From positions 1-9,187 of the forward strand of contig JBBRHH010000223.1 in the NCBI GenBank assembly GCA_038222915.1: 9,187 nucleotides of DNA, given 5' to 3'. The stretch's first letter is position 1. Every line of letters begins with the position of its first letter. The notes under the pieces were generated by a model, which did no database searches, had not been told where the DNA came from, and saw nothing but the letters and a program-made list of their open reading frames with translations. Below, piece after piece: positions 1 through 6,084 of this stretch. The stretch is from JBBRHH01 sp038222915 (GTDB lineage: Bacteria; Planctomycetota; Phycisphaerae; Tepidisphaerales; Tepidisphaeraceae). The translations under genes were made by a program, and so were the position numbers.

Positions 1-177
1 TGGGTTGGGAGTTTGACCGCGGATTGGCCGGGGCGGTGCGAGTTGAGCGGGGGGTAGAGGGGAATGGTGGGGCGCAAGGTTGCGGTAACATGCGTTAGCT
101 GGTTGATCGACAATCTGGCCGAAAACAGCGGAATTCACGCTTCGAGAGCGGGGCTGGCCGCCGGCCGAAGAAGCTTC
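1..177. other. Left-edge stretch with no recognised gene
   Basis: GC-rich sequence before the tandem repeats. The only open frame of note begins at 64 and runs on into the repeat array. It resembles no family I know and looks like a chance frame. No RNA gene, terminator or clear promoter was seen. The first bases could be the end of a gene that lies outside the window, but nothing here proves it. Confidence 0.4.
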
Positions 178-340
178 CTGCGAGGGGGGATGTTGAGTTA
201 TTATGAATGTCCCCTTTTCCGTTTTCTGCGAGGGGGGATGTTGAGTTATTATGAATGTCCCCTTTTCCGTTTTCGTGAGTTATTATGAATGTCCCCTTTT
301 CCGTTTTCTGAGTTATTATGAATGTCCCCTTTTCCGTTTT
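178..340. repeat. Four-copy tandem repeat (32-bp core, two copies inside a 48-bp unit)
   Basis: Four identical 32-bp cores lie at 194-225, 242-273, 276-307 and 309-340. Each starts TGAGTTATTATGAATG and ends CCTTTTCCGTTTT. The first two cores sit inside a perfect 48-bp direct duplication (178-225 and 226-273) that adds a 16-bp GC-rich prefix containing a run of G. The last two are separated only by 1-2 bases. Read on the - strand, each core contains AAAAGGGGACATTCATAA. This resembles the AAAGGGGACA-type intergenic repeats I recall in many GC-rich genomes, often near REP-associated transposases; that link is from memory. Small open frames through the array only translate the repeat and are not genes. 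Confidence 0.95.
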
Positions 341-543
341 CGTTCATTTCCCCTAGGTGCGTCCCCGTTCATTTCCCTGGAGCCTCGCATATGTCGATGC
401 GCTCGTGGAGCAGGATCAACCCCAGGCCAGCGGTGCGGTAGGCAGGCTGTTCGGTTCACGCGGCGCGATTCCACCCAGTCTTGCCTCCGAGAGCATCAAG
501 GATGTCGTTCCTGTCCGACCATCAGTTTTCGGAAATCTTTTAA
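341..543. other. Gene-free spacer with a short direct repeat
   Basis: Directly after the tandem array a 12-bp motif, CGTTCATTTCCC, occurs twice (341-352 and 366-377), 25 bp apart. It is a different sequence from the 32-bp core. The rest of the spacer is GC-rich. Open frames on both strands across 357-694 have no recognisable domain and overlap the start of the Sel1 gene, so I treat them as noncoding. This may be a decayed mobile-element end, but no transposase motif can be read. Confidence 0.45.
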
Positions 544-573
544 TTACGAGCTTCTGACCTCGCACGTTATGAT
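544..573 (+). promoter_or_regulatory. Candidate sigma70-type promoter of the Sel1-repeat gene
   Basis: A -10-like TATGAT at 568-573 (5 of 6 consensus) is preceded, after 18 bp, by a weak -35-like TTACGA at 544-549. Transcription would start near 580, giving a leader of about 45 nt before the ATG at 625. The alternative GTG start at 574 would fall at the end of the -10 box, which argues for the downstream start. Identified by eye only. Confidence 0.35.
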
Positions 574-624
574 GTGTCTGAATCTGCTTCACCTCAAGCC
601 CTGCGGGGCGGAACGGGAAGGCGA

Positions 625-1980
625 ATGCGCGGTATCCAATATCTTGTGCGATGGTTGCAGTGGCGCGGACTGGCGGCGTTGTGTGTGCTGGCAATAACCG
701 GTGCGGTGCGGGCGGATGATCCGAATCCGCCGATGCCGGCAGCAGTCAACGAAGCATTGCAGCGGATGGTGGCGGCGCAGCAATCGGGTGATTTGAAAAA
801 GTACGCCGACACGCTGGCATCTCCCGTGGCGGAAGTGTTCCGGTTGCATGCGGATTCGGCCACGAAGGTCGGCGACGCCAAACGACACCTGCGCGCGGCG
901 CTGGACGAAGTCTTCAGCCCGCAAGGCGGGCCTGACCCGTTTTCGTACGCGTTCGATGATCAGCAGCTTAAGGCGATTCAGCAGCGGCTGGTCTCAATTC
1001 AGATCGATCAGTCCGCGCCCAGCGGCAACAACTGGAAGCTCCAGGTGACGACAACCGTGCGCATGCCCGACGGCGGCACGAAGCAGATTCCGCAGGGCTT
1101 TATCGCGGTTCAGTACGGCAATACATGGAAGGTTCAAGACCTGGCGATAGCCGCTAACCTGGCGGCGCGGCGTCGTGGGGCCGAGACGAACTGGGCGATC
1201 TATCGGATGCTCAACACGATCGCCGACGAGGTGAAGGCCGGGAAGTTCAAGTCGGGGGATCAACCGTTGACCCTGGCGTTGGCGGCGTACAACCAGATCA
1301 CCAACGCCGACGCCTCGCCCGCCCAGGGTCGCGATGAATATCTTGCGGCGGAGAAGGCGTTCAACGCCGGCGATTTCGCGCGATCGCTGCCGCTGTTTAA
1401 ACAATCGGCCGAGAAAGGCTACCCCCACGCGGCGTGCATGGTGGCGATCCAGTATTCCCGCGGCGAAGGCACGAAGGAAGACGCCGCGGCTGCCGTCGAA
1501 TGGTTTCGCAAAGACATAGCCCGTCACGATGCGACGGCCGAAAACTTCCTTGGGTCGATGATGCTCGAAGGCGACGGCGCGCCCAAAGATCCGAGAGAGG
1601 GCATGCGCCTGCTGAAACTGGCGGCCGAGCAGGATGATCCCGCCGCATTCCTCAACATCGGGCGCGCCTACCTCTTCGGCTTGGGCGTGCCGAAAGACCC
1701 GAATCTGGGAATGCAGTACTACGCGCGCGCCGCCGAGCTCGGCAACGAGCAGGCCGCTTACTTCGTGAAATGGCTCGGTCAATCGCCGGGAAATCGATCG
1801 TTCAAAGACCAGAATCAGGCGACGGCTTATCAGCAGATCCAACTGCTGCGCGCCAATGCGCTGAACGCAGAGCAAAGCGGCTTCCGCTCCGACGGCAGCT
1901 ACCGGCCCGGTAACTCACAACGCGCCGCCGACCTGCGCGCGCAGGCCGATCAGTTGGCACGCGAGAACGGGCTGGACTAA
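625..1980 (+). CDS. Exported Sel1-repeat protein with N-terminal NTF2-like domain
   Basis: A 451-residue protein with no known enzyme activity. I start it at the ATG at 625: it follows a GGGAAGG sequence and opens a signal peptide (arginines, then hydrophobic LAALCVLAITGA, probable cleavage after VRA near residue 30). The frame also extends to a GTG at 574. Residues about 35-176 have the size and strand pattern of an NTF2/SnoaL-like or DUF4440-like domain (strands around WKLQVTTTVRM and FIAVQYGNTWKVQDLAI). Three Sel1-type TPR-like repeats follow at about 266-299, 302-336 and 337-372, with hallmarks such as GRAYLFGLGVPKD and YYARAAELG, then a partial fourth at 373-386. The C-terminal tail of about 65 residues is polar. 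Sel1 repeats bind other proteins, so a periplasmic or cell-surface scaffold is likely. Partner and pathway are unknown. The gene stands alone between repeat copies. Confidence 0.88.
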   Translation: MRGIQYLVRWLQWRGLAALCVLAITGAVRADDPNPPMPAAVNEALQRMVAAQQSGDLKKYADTLASPVAEVFRLHADSATKVGDAKRHLRAALDEVFSPQGGPDPFSYAFDDQQLKAIQQRLVSIQIDQSAPSGNNWKLQVTTTVRMPDGGTKQIPQGFIAVQYGNTWKVQDLAIAANLAARRRGAETNWAIYRMLNTIADEVKAGKFKSGDQPLTLALAAYNQITNADASPAQGRDEYLAAEKAFNAGDFARSLPLFKQSAEKGYPHAACMVAIQYSRGEGTKEDAAAAVEWFRKDIARHDATAENFLGSMMLEGDGAPKDPREGMRLLKLAAEQDDPAAFLNIGRAYLFGLGVPKDPNLGMQYYARAAELGNEQAAYFVKWLGQSPGNRSFKDQNQATAYQQIQLLRANALNAEQSGFRSDGSYRPGNSQRAADLRAQADQLARENGLD

Positions 1981-2043
1981 AATCTGTGTCGGTAACGCAA
2001 ATGAGCGTCGTCGAGATGGTCTGGAAGCAGAAAATGGGATAAG

Positions 2044-2059
2044 TATGAATGTCCCGTTT
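2044..2059. repeat. Shortened fifth copy of the tandem-repeat core
   Basis: TATGAATGTCCC followed directly by GTTT matches the 32-bp core of the 194-340 array with 7 internal bases missing. It lies 64 bp beyond the Sel1 stop codon, so the gene is bracketed by copies of the same element in the same orientation. Confidence 0.65.
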
Positions 2060-2060
2060 C

Positions 2061-2089
2061 AACACGCACGCCTGGCCGGCGTGCGTGTT
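2061..2089. repeat. 12-bp perfect inverted repeat (hairpin)
   Basis: AACACGCACGCC at 2061-2072 and its exact complement GGCGTGCGTGTT at 2078-2089 enclose a 5-base loop, TGGCC. There is no T-run on either side, so it is not a typical intrinsic terminator. It lies between the shortened repeat copy and the first recognisable IS110 codons. It could stop transcription of the Sel1 gene by another route, be part of the structured left end of the IS element, or be a protein-binding site. Confidence 0.8.
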
Positions 2090-2545
2090 CGGGCTGCACG
2101 TGGCGAAGTTTGAATTGATGGGAGTGATCCGCTGGCCGATGAGCTTTTGTTGCTAAGGGGCAAGCTGAAGGAGCTGCGCGAGCGCTGTCCGGTAACGGTG
2201 GCGTTGGAATCCAGCGGGACCTACGGCGACGCGTTGCGGCAGGCGGCGTGCGATGCCGGGATCCCGACGCGGCGCGTGTCGGCCAAGGCGGTGAAAGATC
2301 AGGCCGAGACATTTGATGGAGTACCAAGCCAGCATGACGGGAAGGACGCGGCGATCATCGCGGACCTGTGTGGCCGGGGCAAAAGCGCCGCGTGGGAGCT
2401 GCCCAAGATCGATGCCCCAACCGGCAATGACGCGGCAATCCGCTACTGGGTGCGTCGATTGGACGGATCGCAGCGGATCAAACAGATCCTGGGCGGCAAG
2501 GCCGAGGCATTGCTTGCGGTCGGGGCGACGTGGGCTGTGGAGCAC
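2085..2545 (+). pseudogene. Truncated, frameshifted IS110-family transposase remnant
   Basis: Translation from about 2085 reads GLHVAKFELMGVIRWP, matching the GLDVAK start of IS110-type DEDD transposases. The frame is then lost near 2135 and similarity continues in another frame (DGSDPLADELLLLRGKLKEL, ALESSGTYGDALRQA, GVPSQHDGKDAAIIADL, AIRYWVRRLDGSQR) until about residue ALLA near 2518. Intact enzymes use four acidic residues. Here the first Asp is His (GLHVAK), while Glu of ALESSG and the two Asp of HDGKDA remain. The C-terminal domain with the catalytic serine is absent and the sequence becomes unrelated after about 2520-2545. The element is therefore dead. Its reading frame runs by chance into the next gene, so a single 256-residue frame from 2147 should not be annotated as one protein. 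The right-hand boundary is approximate. Confidence 0.85.
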
Positions 2546-2569
2546 GGTGCATCGACATGTTCGCAACCC

Positions 2570-2599
2570 TTGGACGAGTTTCGATGTTCACCCTATGCT
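2570..2599 (+). promoter_or_regulatory. Weak candidate promoter for the small barrel-protein gene
   Basis: TTGGAC at 2570-2575 and TATGCT at 2594-2599, 18 bp apart, lie just past the end of the IS110 similarity and about 37 bp before the start codon. The match to consensus is modest, so this is tentative. Confidence 0.25.
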
Positions 2600-2635
2600 C
2601 ACGTTTTGACGGACGACGAACCACGGAGAACTGTG

Positions 2636-2917
2636 ATGACAACAGCGATTATTTTCCACGAAGTGAAGAGCGGCGATCAATGGGCCGAGTCCTGGCGCAA
2701 GGGGCCGGGGAGCCGCCACGACATGTTTGGCAAGATTGGCGTCAAGGCGAGAACATTTCGCGATCCAAAAAACCCGGAGTCGACGGGGGTGATCCTGGAG
2801 ATTCCGGACATGGCGAAATGCCAGGCGTTTCTGGAGTCGGATGCGGCGAAGAAGGCGATGGCCGAGGATGGGTTGAAGGTGGAGACGATGCGGATGCTGG
2901 TTGAGTTTACGCCTTGA
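2636..2917 (+). CDS. Small dimeric alpha/beta-barrel-like protein (ABM/DUF3764 type)
   Basis: A 93-residue protein beginning MTTAIIFHEVKSGDQW. The ATG at 2636 follows GGAG at 2625-2628 with 7-nt spacing, a good ribosome site, and lies past the point where IS110 similarity ends. The same frame continues upstream into the transposase remnant, but that extension is accidental. The order is strand (TAIIFHEV), helix (DQWAESWRK), strand (GVKARTFRDPKNPESTGVILEIP), helix (MAKCQAFLESDAAKKAMAEDG), strand (VETMRMLVEFTP). This beta-alpha-beta-beta-alpha-beta layout is that of small ferredoxin-fold proteins such as antibiotic-biosynthesis-monooxygenase-like and DUF3764 proteins, which usually form dimers. 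No catalytic residue can be named, so function is unknown. A hairpin terminator follows the stop. Confidence 0.75.
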   Translation: MTTAIIFHEVKSGDQWAESWRKGPGSRHDMFGKIGVKARTFRDPKNPESTGVILEIPDMAKCQAFLESDAAKKAMAEDGLKVETMRMLVEFTP

Positions 2918-2931
2918 GGAGTTACAGCCTT

Positions 2932-2960
2932 CAAAAAGAGCGGAGAACTTCTCGCTTTTG
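2932..2960. terminator. Bidirectional intrinsic terminator between convergent genes
   Basis: AAGAGCG (2936-2942) pairs with CGCTTTT (2953-2959), including one G-T wobble. AG/CT (2944-2945 with 2951-2952) extends the stem past a bulged G at 2943, leaving a 5-base loop. The + strand ends in four T, and the - strand stem is followed by TCTTTTTG. It sits between the + gene ending at 2917 and the - gene ending at 2979, so it can serve both. Confidence 0.6.
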
Positions 2961-2978
2961 GATGCTTACGAGTACGTT

Positions 2979-3689
2979 CTATTCCTTCCGCATAACGAAG
3001 AGGTAGTTGAACCCGCGCAGAAAGAAATTTCCTTCTTCCGCGGCGGCCCGGTAGTTGCCCATTTCCAGCGTCTTGTTGTGGCGCACTACGCTGATTACGT
3101 CCACCGGCTCAAAATGCTTTCGCAAGCGCGCGAAGAGTTCGAAGCCGATTGGATAGAATGCCTTTCCTTTTACGAACGAGTCGCTCACATACAGCGCCAT
3201 GTGGCGGCCGGGTTTCAGGATGCGGTGAATCTCCGCGAAGACCACTTCCATCGCGGCGTAGTATTCCGTGCCGGTTGCGCTGAGCTTGCCGATGTCGCGG
3301 GGGTCGGGGCCGTAATCGATGTGGGTGGAATAGGGCGGGTCGATGAAGACGAAATCTACTTTGCCGGTTAGCTCCTGTGGCAGTTTTCGTGCATCGACGC
3401 GAAAGATGTCCTTGCGGGCCGGATGGACGTCGTATCCCAATGCGCGGCGGCCTAGATCGCGGGCGACATCGAGCGTCGTCCCGCTGCCGGCGCACGGGTC
3501 GACCACGAGTTGGTTTGGCGTCGTGTAGCGCTGCAGGAGGTTCCAGATGATGTAGCTGGGCGTTGCGCCCACGTAGCCCGGCAGGCCCTGGTGCTTGTCG
3601 CCGTAATCCTGCGACGGATAGTCCCACAGCGTTGTGGGCTGCAGGCGCAATGGGGGCTTTTTCGGCGTTGTTCGTGGTGTCGGTTTCAA
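2979..3689 (-). CDS. DNA methyltransferase, DPPY type (probable N6-adenine)
   Basis: A 236-residue SAM-dependent methyltransferase of the N4-cytosine/N6-adenine DNA methylase family. LWDYPSQDYGD (21-31) is an N-terminal motif common in these enzymes. The SAM-binding loop is VVDPCAGSGTTLDVARDLG (62-80), followed by the acidic end of the next strand in GYDV (85-88). The catalytic loop is FIDPPYST (115-122). DPPY favours adenine N6 methylation, though some N4-cytosine enzymes are similar. The SAM motif precedes the catalytic motif, the reverse of CcrM-like beta enzymes, and there is no long target-recognition domain between them. The start is a TTG at 3687-3689 because an in-frame stop lies 18 bases upstream and no ATG is available. 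It is 71 bp downstream of transporter A on the same strand, with no restriction enzyme in view, so it looks like an orphan. Its specificity and role are unknown. Confidence 0.88.
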   Translation of the reverse strand: MKPTPRTTPKKPPLRLQPTTLWDYPSQDYGDKHQGLPGYVGATPSYIIWNLLQRYTTPNQLVVDPCAGSGTTLDVARDLGRRALGYDVHPARKDIFRVDARKLPQELTGKVDFVFIDPPYSTHIDYGPDPRDIGKLSATGTEYYAAMEVVFAEIHRILKPGRHMALYVSDSFVKGKAFYPIGFELFARLRKHFEPVDVISVVRHNKTLEMGNYRAAAEEGNFFLRGFNYLFVMRKE

Positions 3690-3760
3690 ATCGGAGATCT
3701 CAAATCATTGAAATTAGAGGCTGAAGATCGAAATCTCAAATTTGAAGCGGCCGGCCGCAA
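3690..3760 (-). promoter_or_regulatory. Spacer with repeated ATTTGAGAT motif, palindromes and candidate promoter
   Basis: In an otherwise GC-rich window this spacer is partly AT-rich. ATCTCAAAT occurs at 3697-3705 and 3733-3741, 36 bp apart. TCAAATTTGA (3736-3745) and GCGGCCGGCCGC (3747-3758) are perfect palindromes. The latter lies just after the stop of transporter A but lacks a T-run. On the - strand, TTGAGA (3739-3734) and TAATTT (3716-3711) with a 17-bp spacer could be a promoter for the methyltransferase, giving a leader of about 15 nt. The repeats overlap both boxes, so they could also be operator sites. All of this is by eye. Confidence 0.3.
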
Positions 3761-5935
3761 TCAATGCCCTCCCGCGGGCATGGCCGTCAAACTGGCCTGG
3801 ACGTCGTCGGGTACCATGTCCGCCGTGACAATCTGAATAGGGATTTCGGGCGGCAGCAACACCTCCATCCGCCGCTGAAAATGGCCCTTTACCAGATGAT
3901 AAATAGCACCCTGCCGGCTGGTTCCAATCAGCACGCGCTCGCACGCATGAATCGCGGCGTTTTCGGCGAGCAACTCAGCGGCGTTCTGGCCGGTGTCGTA
4001 GACGGGAATCAACGGCACCTTCATCTGGTGGGCCAGATGGAGAAATCTGGCGAAGGTTTTCTGCGCGGCCAGATCACTGTCGATGGAGAGGGCGGACTGG
4101 CCTTCGTATTTGTACGAGAGGCTGACCTCACGGATGAAGCAGACGACAAGGGCGGCGTCGTCCTCCTTCGCCAGCCATAGCGCGGCGGGCGCCAGGGTAT
4201 CCGATCCGTAGGTACCGATCAGGAATTTCTTCTTCCCCAGCGCTTCGGGCGTCAACTGCTCTGCGATCGCCTGCCGTAGCAGACTCAGGCGCGGGCCCTT
4301 TCTTGTCGCAAGCATCTTTGTGGCCTGCCGCGCGGCCAGCCCGATCATCATCACCACCGTCACAAACAGCAGCGCCTCATGCTTCACGCAGGCGAGGGTG
4401 ACCCAGATCGCCAGCAGGATAATCCCCAGCGCCATCATCGGGCCCTTGCGGCGCATGCGCCGCAGGCGCGGATGAAACGCGCACAGTGTGACGTTGATCG
4501 CCACGGCTCCGATTACGCCGATCGCGTAGAGCGCGGCGAGGCGTTCCAGATCGTGGCTGATCGCCAACACCAAGATGGGCACGCTTGCGGCCACGACGGC
4601 CGGCATCCACGGCACGCCGAAGCGATTCAACTTCTGCATGAACTGCGGGAGTTCGCCGTCGCGTGCCATCAGATACTGGACGGAGATCATGTCCATGATC
4701 GCGGTGTTCGCGGCCGACAAGAGCAGGACGCCGCCGATGATTCGAACCGTGCCCTCGCCCCAACTGTGGAGGAATCCGTTGGTGTAGTGGCCTGCGAGAT
4801 ACGCGAGCATGTCGGAATAGTGCGCTGCGCGATCGAGCGGAAAGATCGCGAGGACGCAGAGGGCGAGAATGACGTTGAAGATGGCTACTTCGGCGGTCAC
4901 GACCCAGATCGCCTTGCTGGCGGTGTGGGACACGGGCTTTTTCATGACGCCGGTGAGGTTTGCGATGGCCTCCACGCCGGAGAGTGCCAGGACGATCGAG
5001 ACAAACGCGATCCACATCCCGGCCGGATCATGGTGCAAGGTGCCAAATTTGATCGTGCTCCAGTGCAACTGCGGGATTGCGCAGCCTGCGATCAGCACGG
5101 TGATCAACACCATGCCCACGGCCGCCGCCAGGGCGAATCCGCCGGTGTGCTTTGGCCCCATCAGGTTGAAGAGGCCGATTAGCGCGATCGCGACAATGGC
5201 CCACAATCCGGGCGAATCAATCGCGAACAATCGCTCCGGTTGCGACTTTTCGTACAACTGTTTGATCGCAGTCTGCCACGACGCCTCCGGCGACATCTTC
5301 TCGTAGCCGGTCAGTTGATCCTGCGTCATTACGCCGACAAATTTCAGCGCGTGATCGTCCGGGCCATACCAGAACTTTGTCTTCTTTTCGCCGGCCTTTG
5401 GCTCGGGGAGTTCGACGCCGGCCGGCAACGCTGCGATTTTCTGTTCGAAGGCATCTTCATGCTCCAGCACAAGAGCGTCGCCGGCGTCGGTGGTTTTGGT
5501 TGGGGCAAGGCTTGCCACTTCCTTGTCGACCTGCGCCTCGTGCTTGATTGGCAGGCCGAAGTAATGAAACGCGTCCAGCGCACTGAGGCTCGCCGTCACC
5601 GTGTAATCGGCGAACAGCAAGAGCGCACCGACCACCGCCAGCGTGCGATTGCGGCTTTTCGCGGCCGTATAGACGCCGCCGCCGTCGGGATAGATCCGGC
5701 AGATCTGGGTGTACGCCCACCCCACGGCGACGATCAGGACGCTCATCGCGAGGATGAGGTAAAAGCTGGTGCGTCCGGCGAACAAGAATGCCAGGCCCAG
5801 CACGTAAAGCCGGCTGGTTCCCCAGTCGCCAAACAGCAAGCCGGCGGCCTGTCGCCAGGTTACATTTCGTGGACGTTCACTGGACAATAGAGCCAACGCC
5901 GCAGGTTTACCCTGCCCGGTCTCGGACGAGTGCAT
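3761..5935 (-). CDS. Transporter A: KUP/KimA-like potassium importer with USP domain
   Basis: A 724-residue inner-membrane permease of the APC superfamily, probably proton-coupled potassium uptake. About 12 helices are visible (near 33-52, 56-77, 98-118, 243-260, 266-286, 305-325, 342-365, 396-418, 444-461, 464-486, 499-517, 519-535). Helix 1 carries FGDWGTSRLY, nearly the KUP signature (GDIGTSPLY). As in KimA there is Asp37-x6-Tyr44, DYTVTASLS with Asp110, Thr114 and Ser118, SGVE (319-322) and LYAIGV with Tyr470; YPDGGGVY (82-89) is a general APC motif. Residues about 568-703 form a USP-like cytoplasmic domain whose nucleotide loop is degenerate (Arg674 and His685 replace the usual Gly and Ser/Thr). 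A hydrophilic loop of about 115 residues (128-242) between helices 3 and 4, probably periplasmic, is 77 residues longer than in paralogue B. The start matches B residue for residue. A c-di-AMP riboswitch lies in its leader. An amino-acid substrate remains the main alternative. Confidence 0.85.
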   Translation of the reverse strand: MHSSETGQGKPAALALLSSERPRNVTWRQAAGLLFGDWGTSRLYVLGLAFLFAGRTSFYLILAMSVLIVAVGWAYTQICRIYPDGGGVYTAAKSRNRTLAVVGALLLFADYTVTASLSALDAFHYFGLPIKHEAQVDKEVASLAPTKTTDAGDALVLEHEDAFEQKIAALPAGVELPEPKAGEKKTKFWYGPDDHALKFVGVMTQDQLTGYEKMSPEASWQTAIKQLYEKSQPERLFAIDSPGLWAIVAIALIGLFNLMGPKHTGGFALAAAVGMVLITVLIAGCAIPQLHWSTIKFGTLHHDPAGMWIAFVSIVLALSGVEAIANLTGVMKKPVSHTASKAIWVVTAEVAIFNVILALCVLAIFPLDRAAHYSDMLAYLAGHYTNGFLHSWGEGTVRIIGGVLLLSAANTAIMDMISVQYLMARDGELPQFMQKLNRFGVPWMPAVVAASVPILVLAISHDLERLAALYAIGVIGAVAINVTLCAFHPRLRRMRRKGPMMALGIILLAIWVTLACVKHEALLFVTVVMMIGLAARQATKMLATRKGPRLSLLRQAIAEQLTPEALGKKKFLIGTYGSDTLAPAALWLAKEDDAALVVCFIREVSLSYKYEGQSALSIDSDLAAQKTFARFLHLAHQMKVPLIPVYDTGQNAAELLAENAAIHACERVLIGTSRQGAIYHLVKGHFQRRMEVLLPPEIPIQIVTADMVPDDVQASLTAMPAGGH

Positions 5936-6082
5936 AGATGAAGCTCAAAATCGAATGACGACACCCACGCCACGTGCGGTCCTGCCCGCACGGGGCCTGT
6001 CGCATTCATCGATGTGCACAGCGTAGGCTCGCAGTCGGGCGGCTCAGATTACTCTGGCGCCTCAGGAGAGCTCGCGTTGTGC
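5936..6082 (-). promoter_or_regulatory. Expression platform / leader between riboswitch and transporter A
   Basis: About 150 nt of untranslated leader. On the - strand GCCTACG (6028-6022) is the exact complement of CGTAGGC (6099-6093), the closing 3' strand of the aptamer. A second copy of GCCCGAC (6040-6034) repeats the aptamer core (6115-6109). These could form an anti-aptamer helix. Nearer the gene, CGTGCGG (5992-5986) pairs perfectly with CCGCACG (5979-5973) around a 6-base loop. No T-rich intrinsic terminator follows, and the ribosome site before the ATG is weak (only GAG about 10 nt upstream). Control may be translational or Rho-dependent; this is inference. Confidence 0.45.
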
Positions 6083-6084
6083 CC

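Noticed and set aside
64..288. Open frame of 74 codons entering the tandem repeats (and one at 251-697)
   Set aside because: The translation repeats the 32-bp element, has no domain, and has no ribosome site; it is a by-product of the repeat.
178..340. Possible CRISPR array
   Set aside because: Copies are directly adjacent or 1-2 bases apart with no unique spacers, and no cas gene is present.
574..624. Upstream GTG start for the Sel1 protein
   Set aside because: It would put 17 polar residues before the signal peptide and overlaps the likely -10 box; the ATG at 625 has a better ribosome site.
994..1875. Long - strand frame opposite the Sel1 gene (293 codons)
   Set aside because: Shadow frame in GC-rich coding DNA; it has no domain and is fully covered by a well-supported gene.
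2147..2917. A single 256-residue protein
   Set aside because: It joins an IS110 fragment to an unrelated small protein that has its own start; it is a chance in-frame fusion.
4379..5890. Long + strand frames opposite transporter A
   Set aside because: Their translations are low-complexity and rich in His, Asp and Arg, as expected of antisense to membrane-protein codons.
5973..5992. Intrinsic terminator within the transporter A leader
   Set aside because: The 7-bp hairpin is good but no T-run follows; kept only as part of the leader description.
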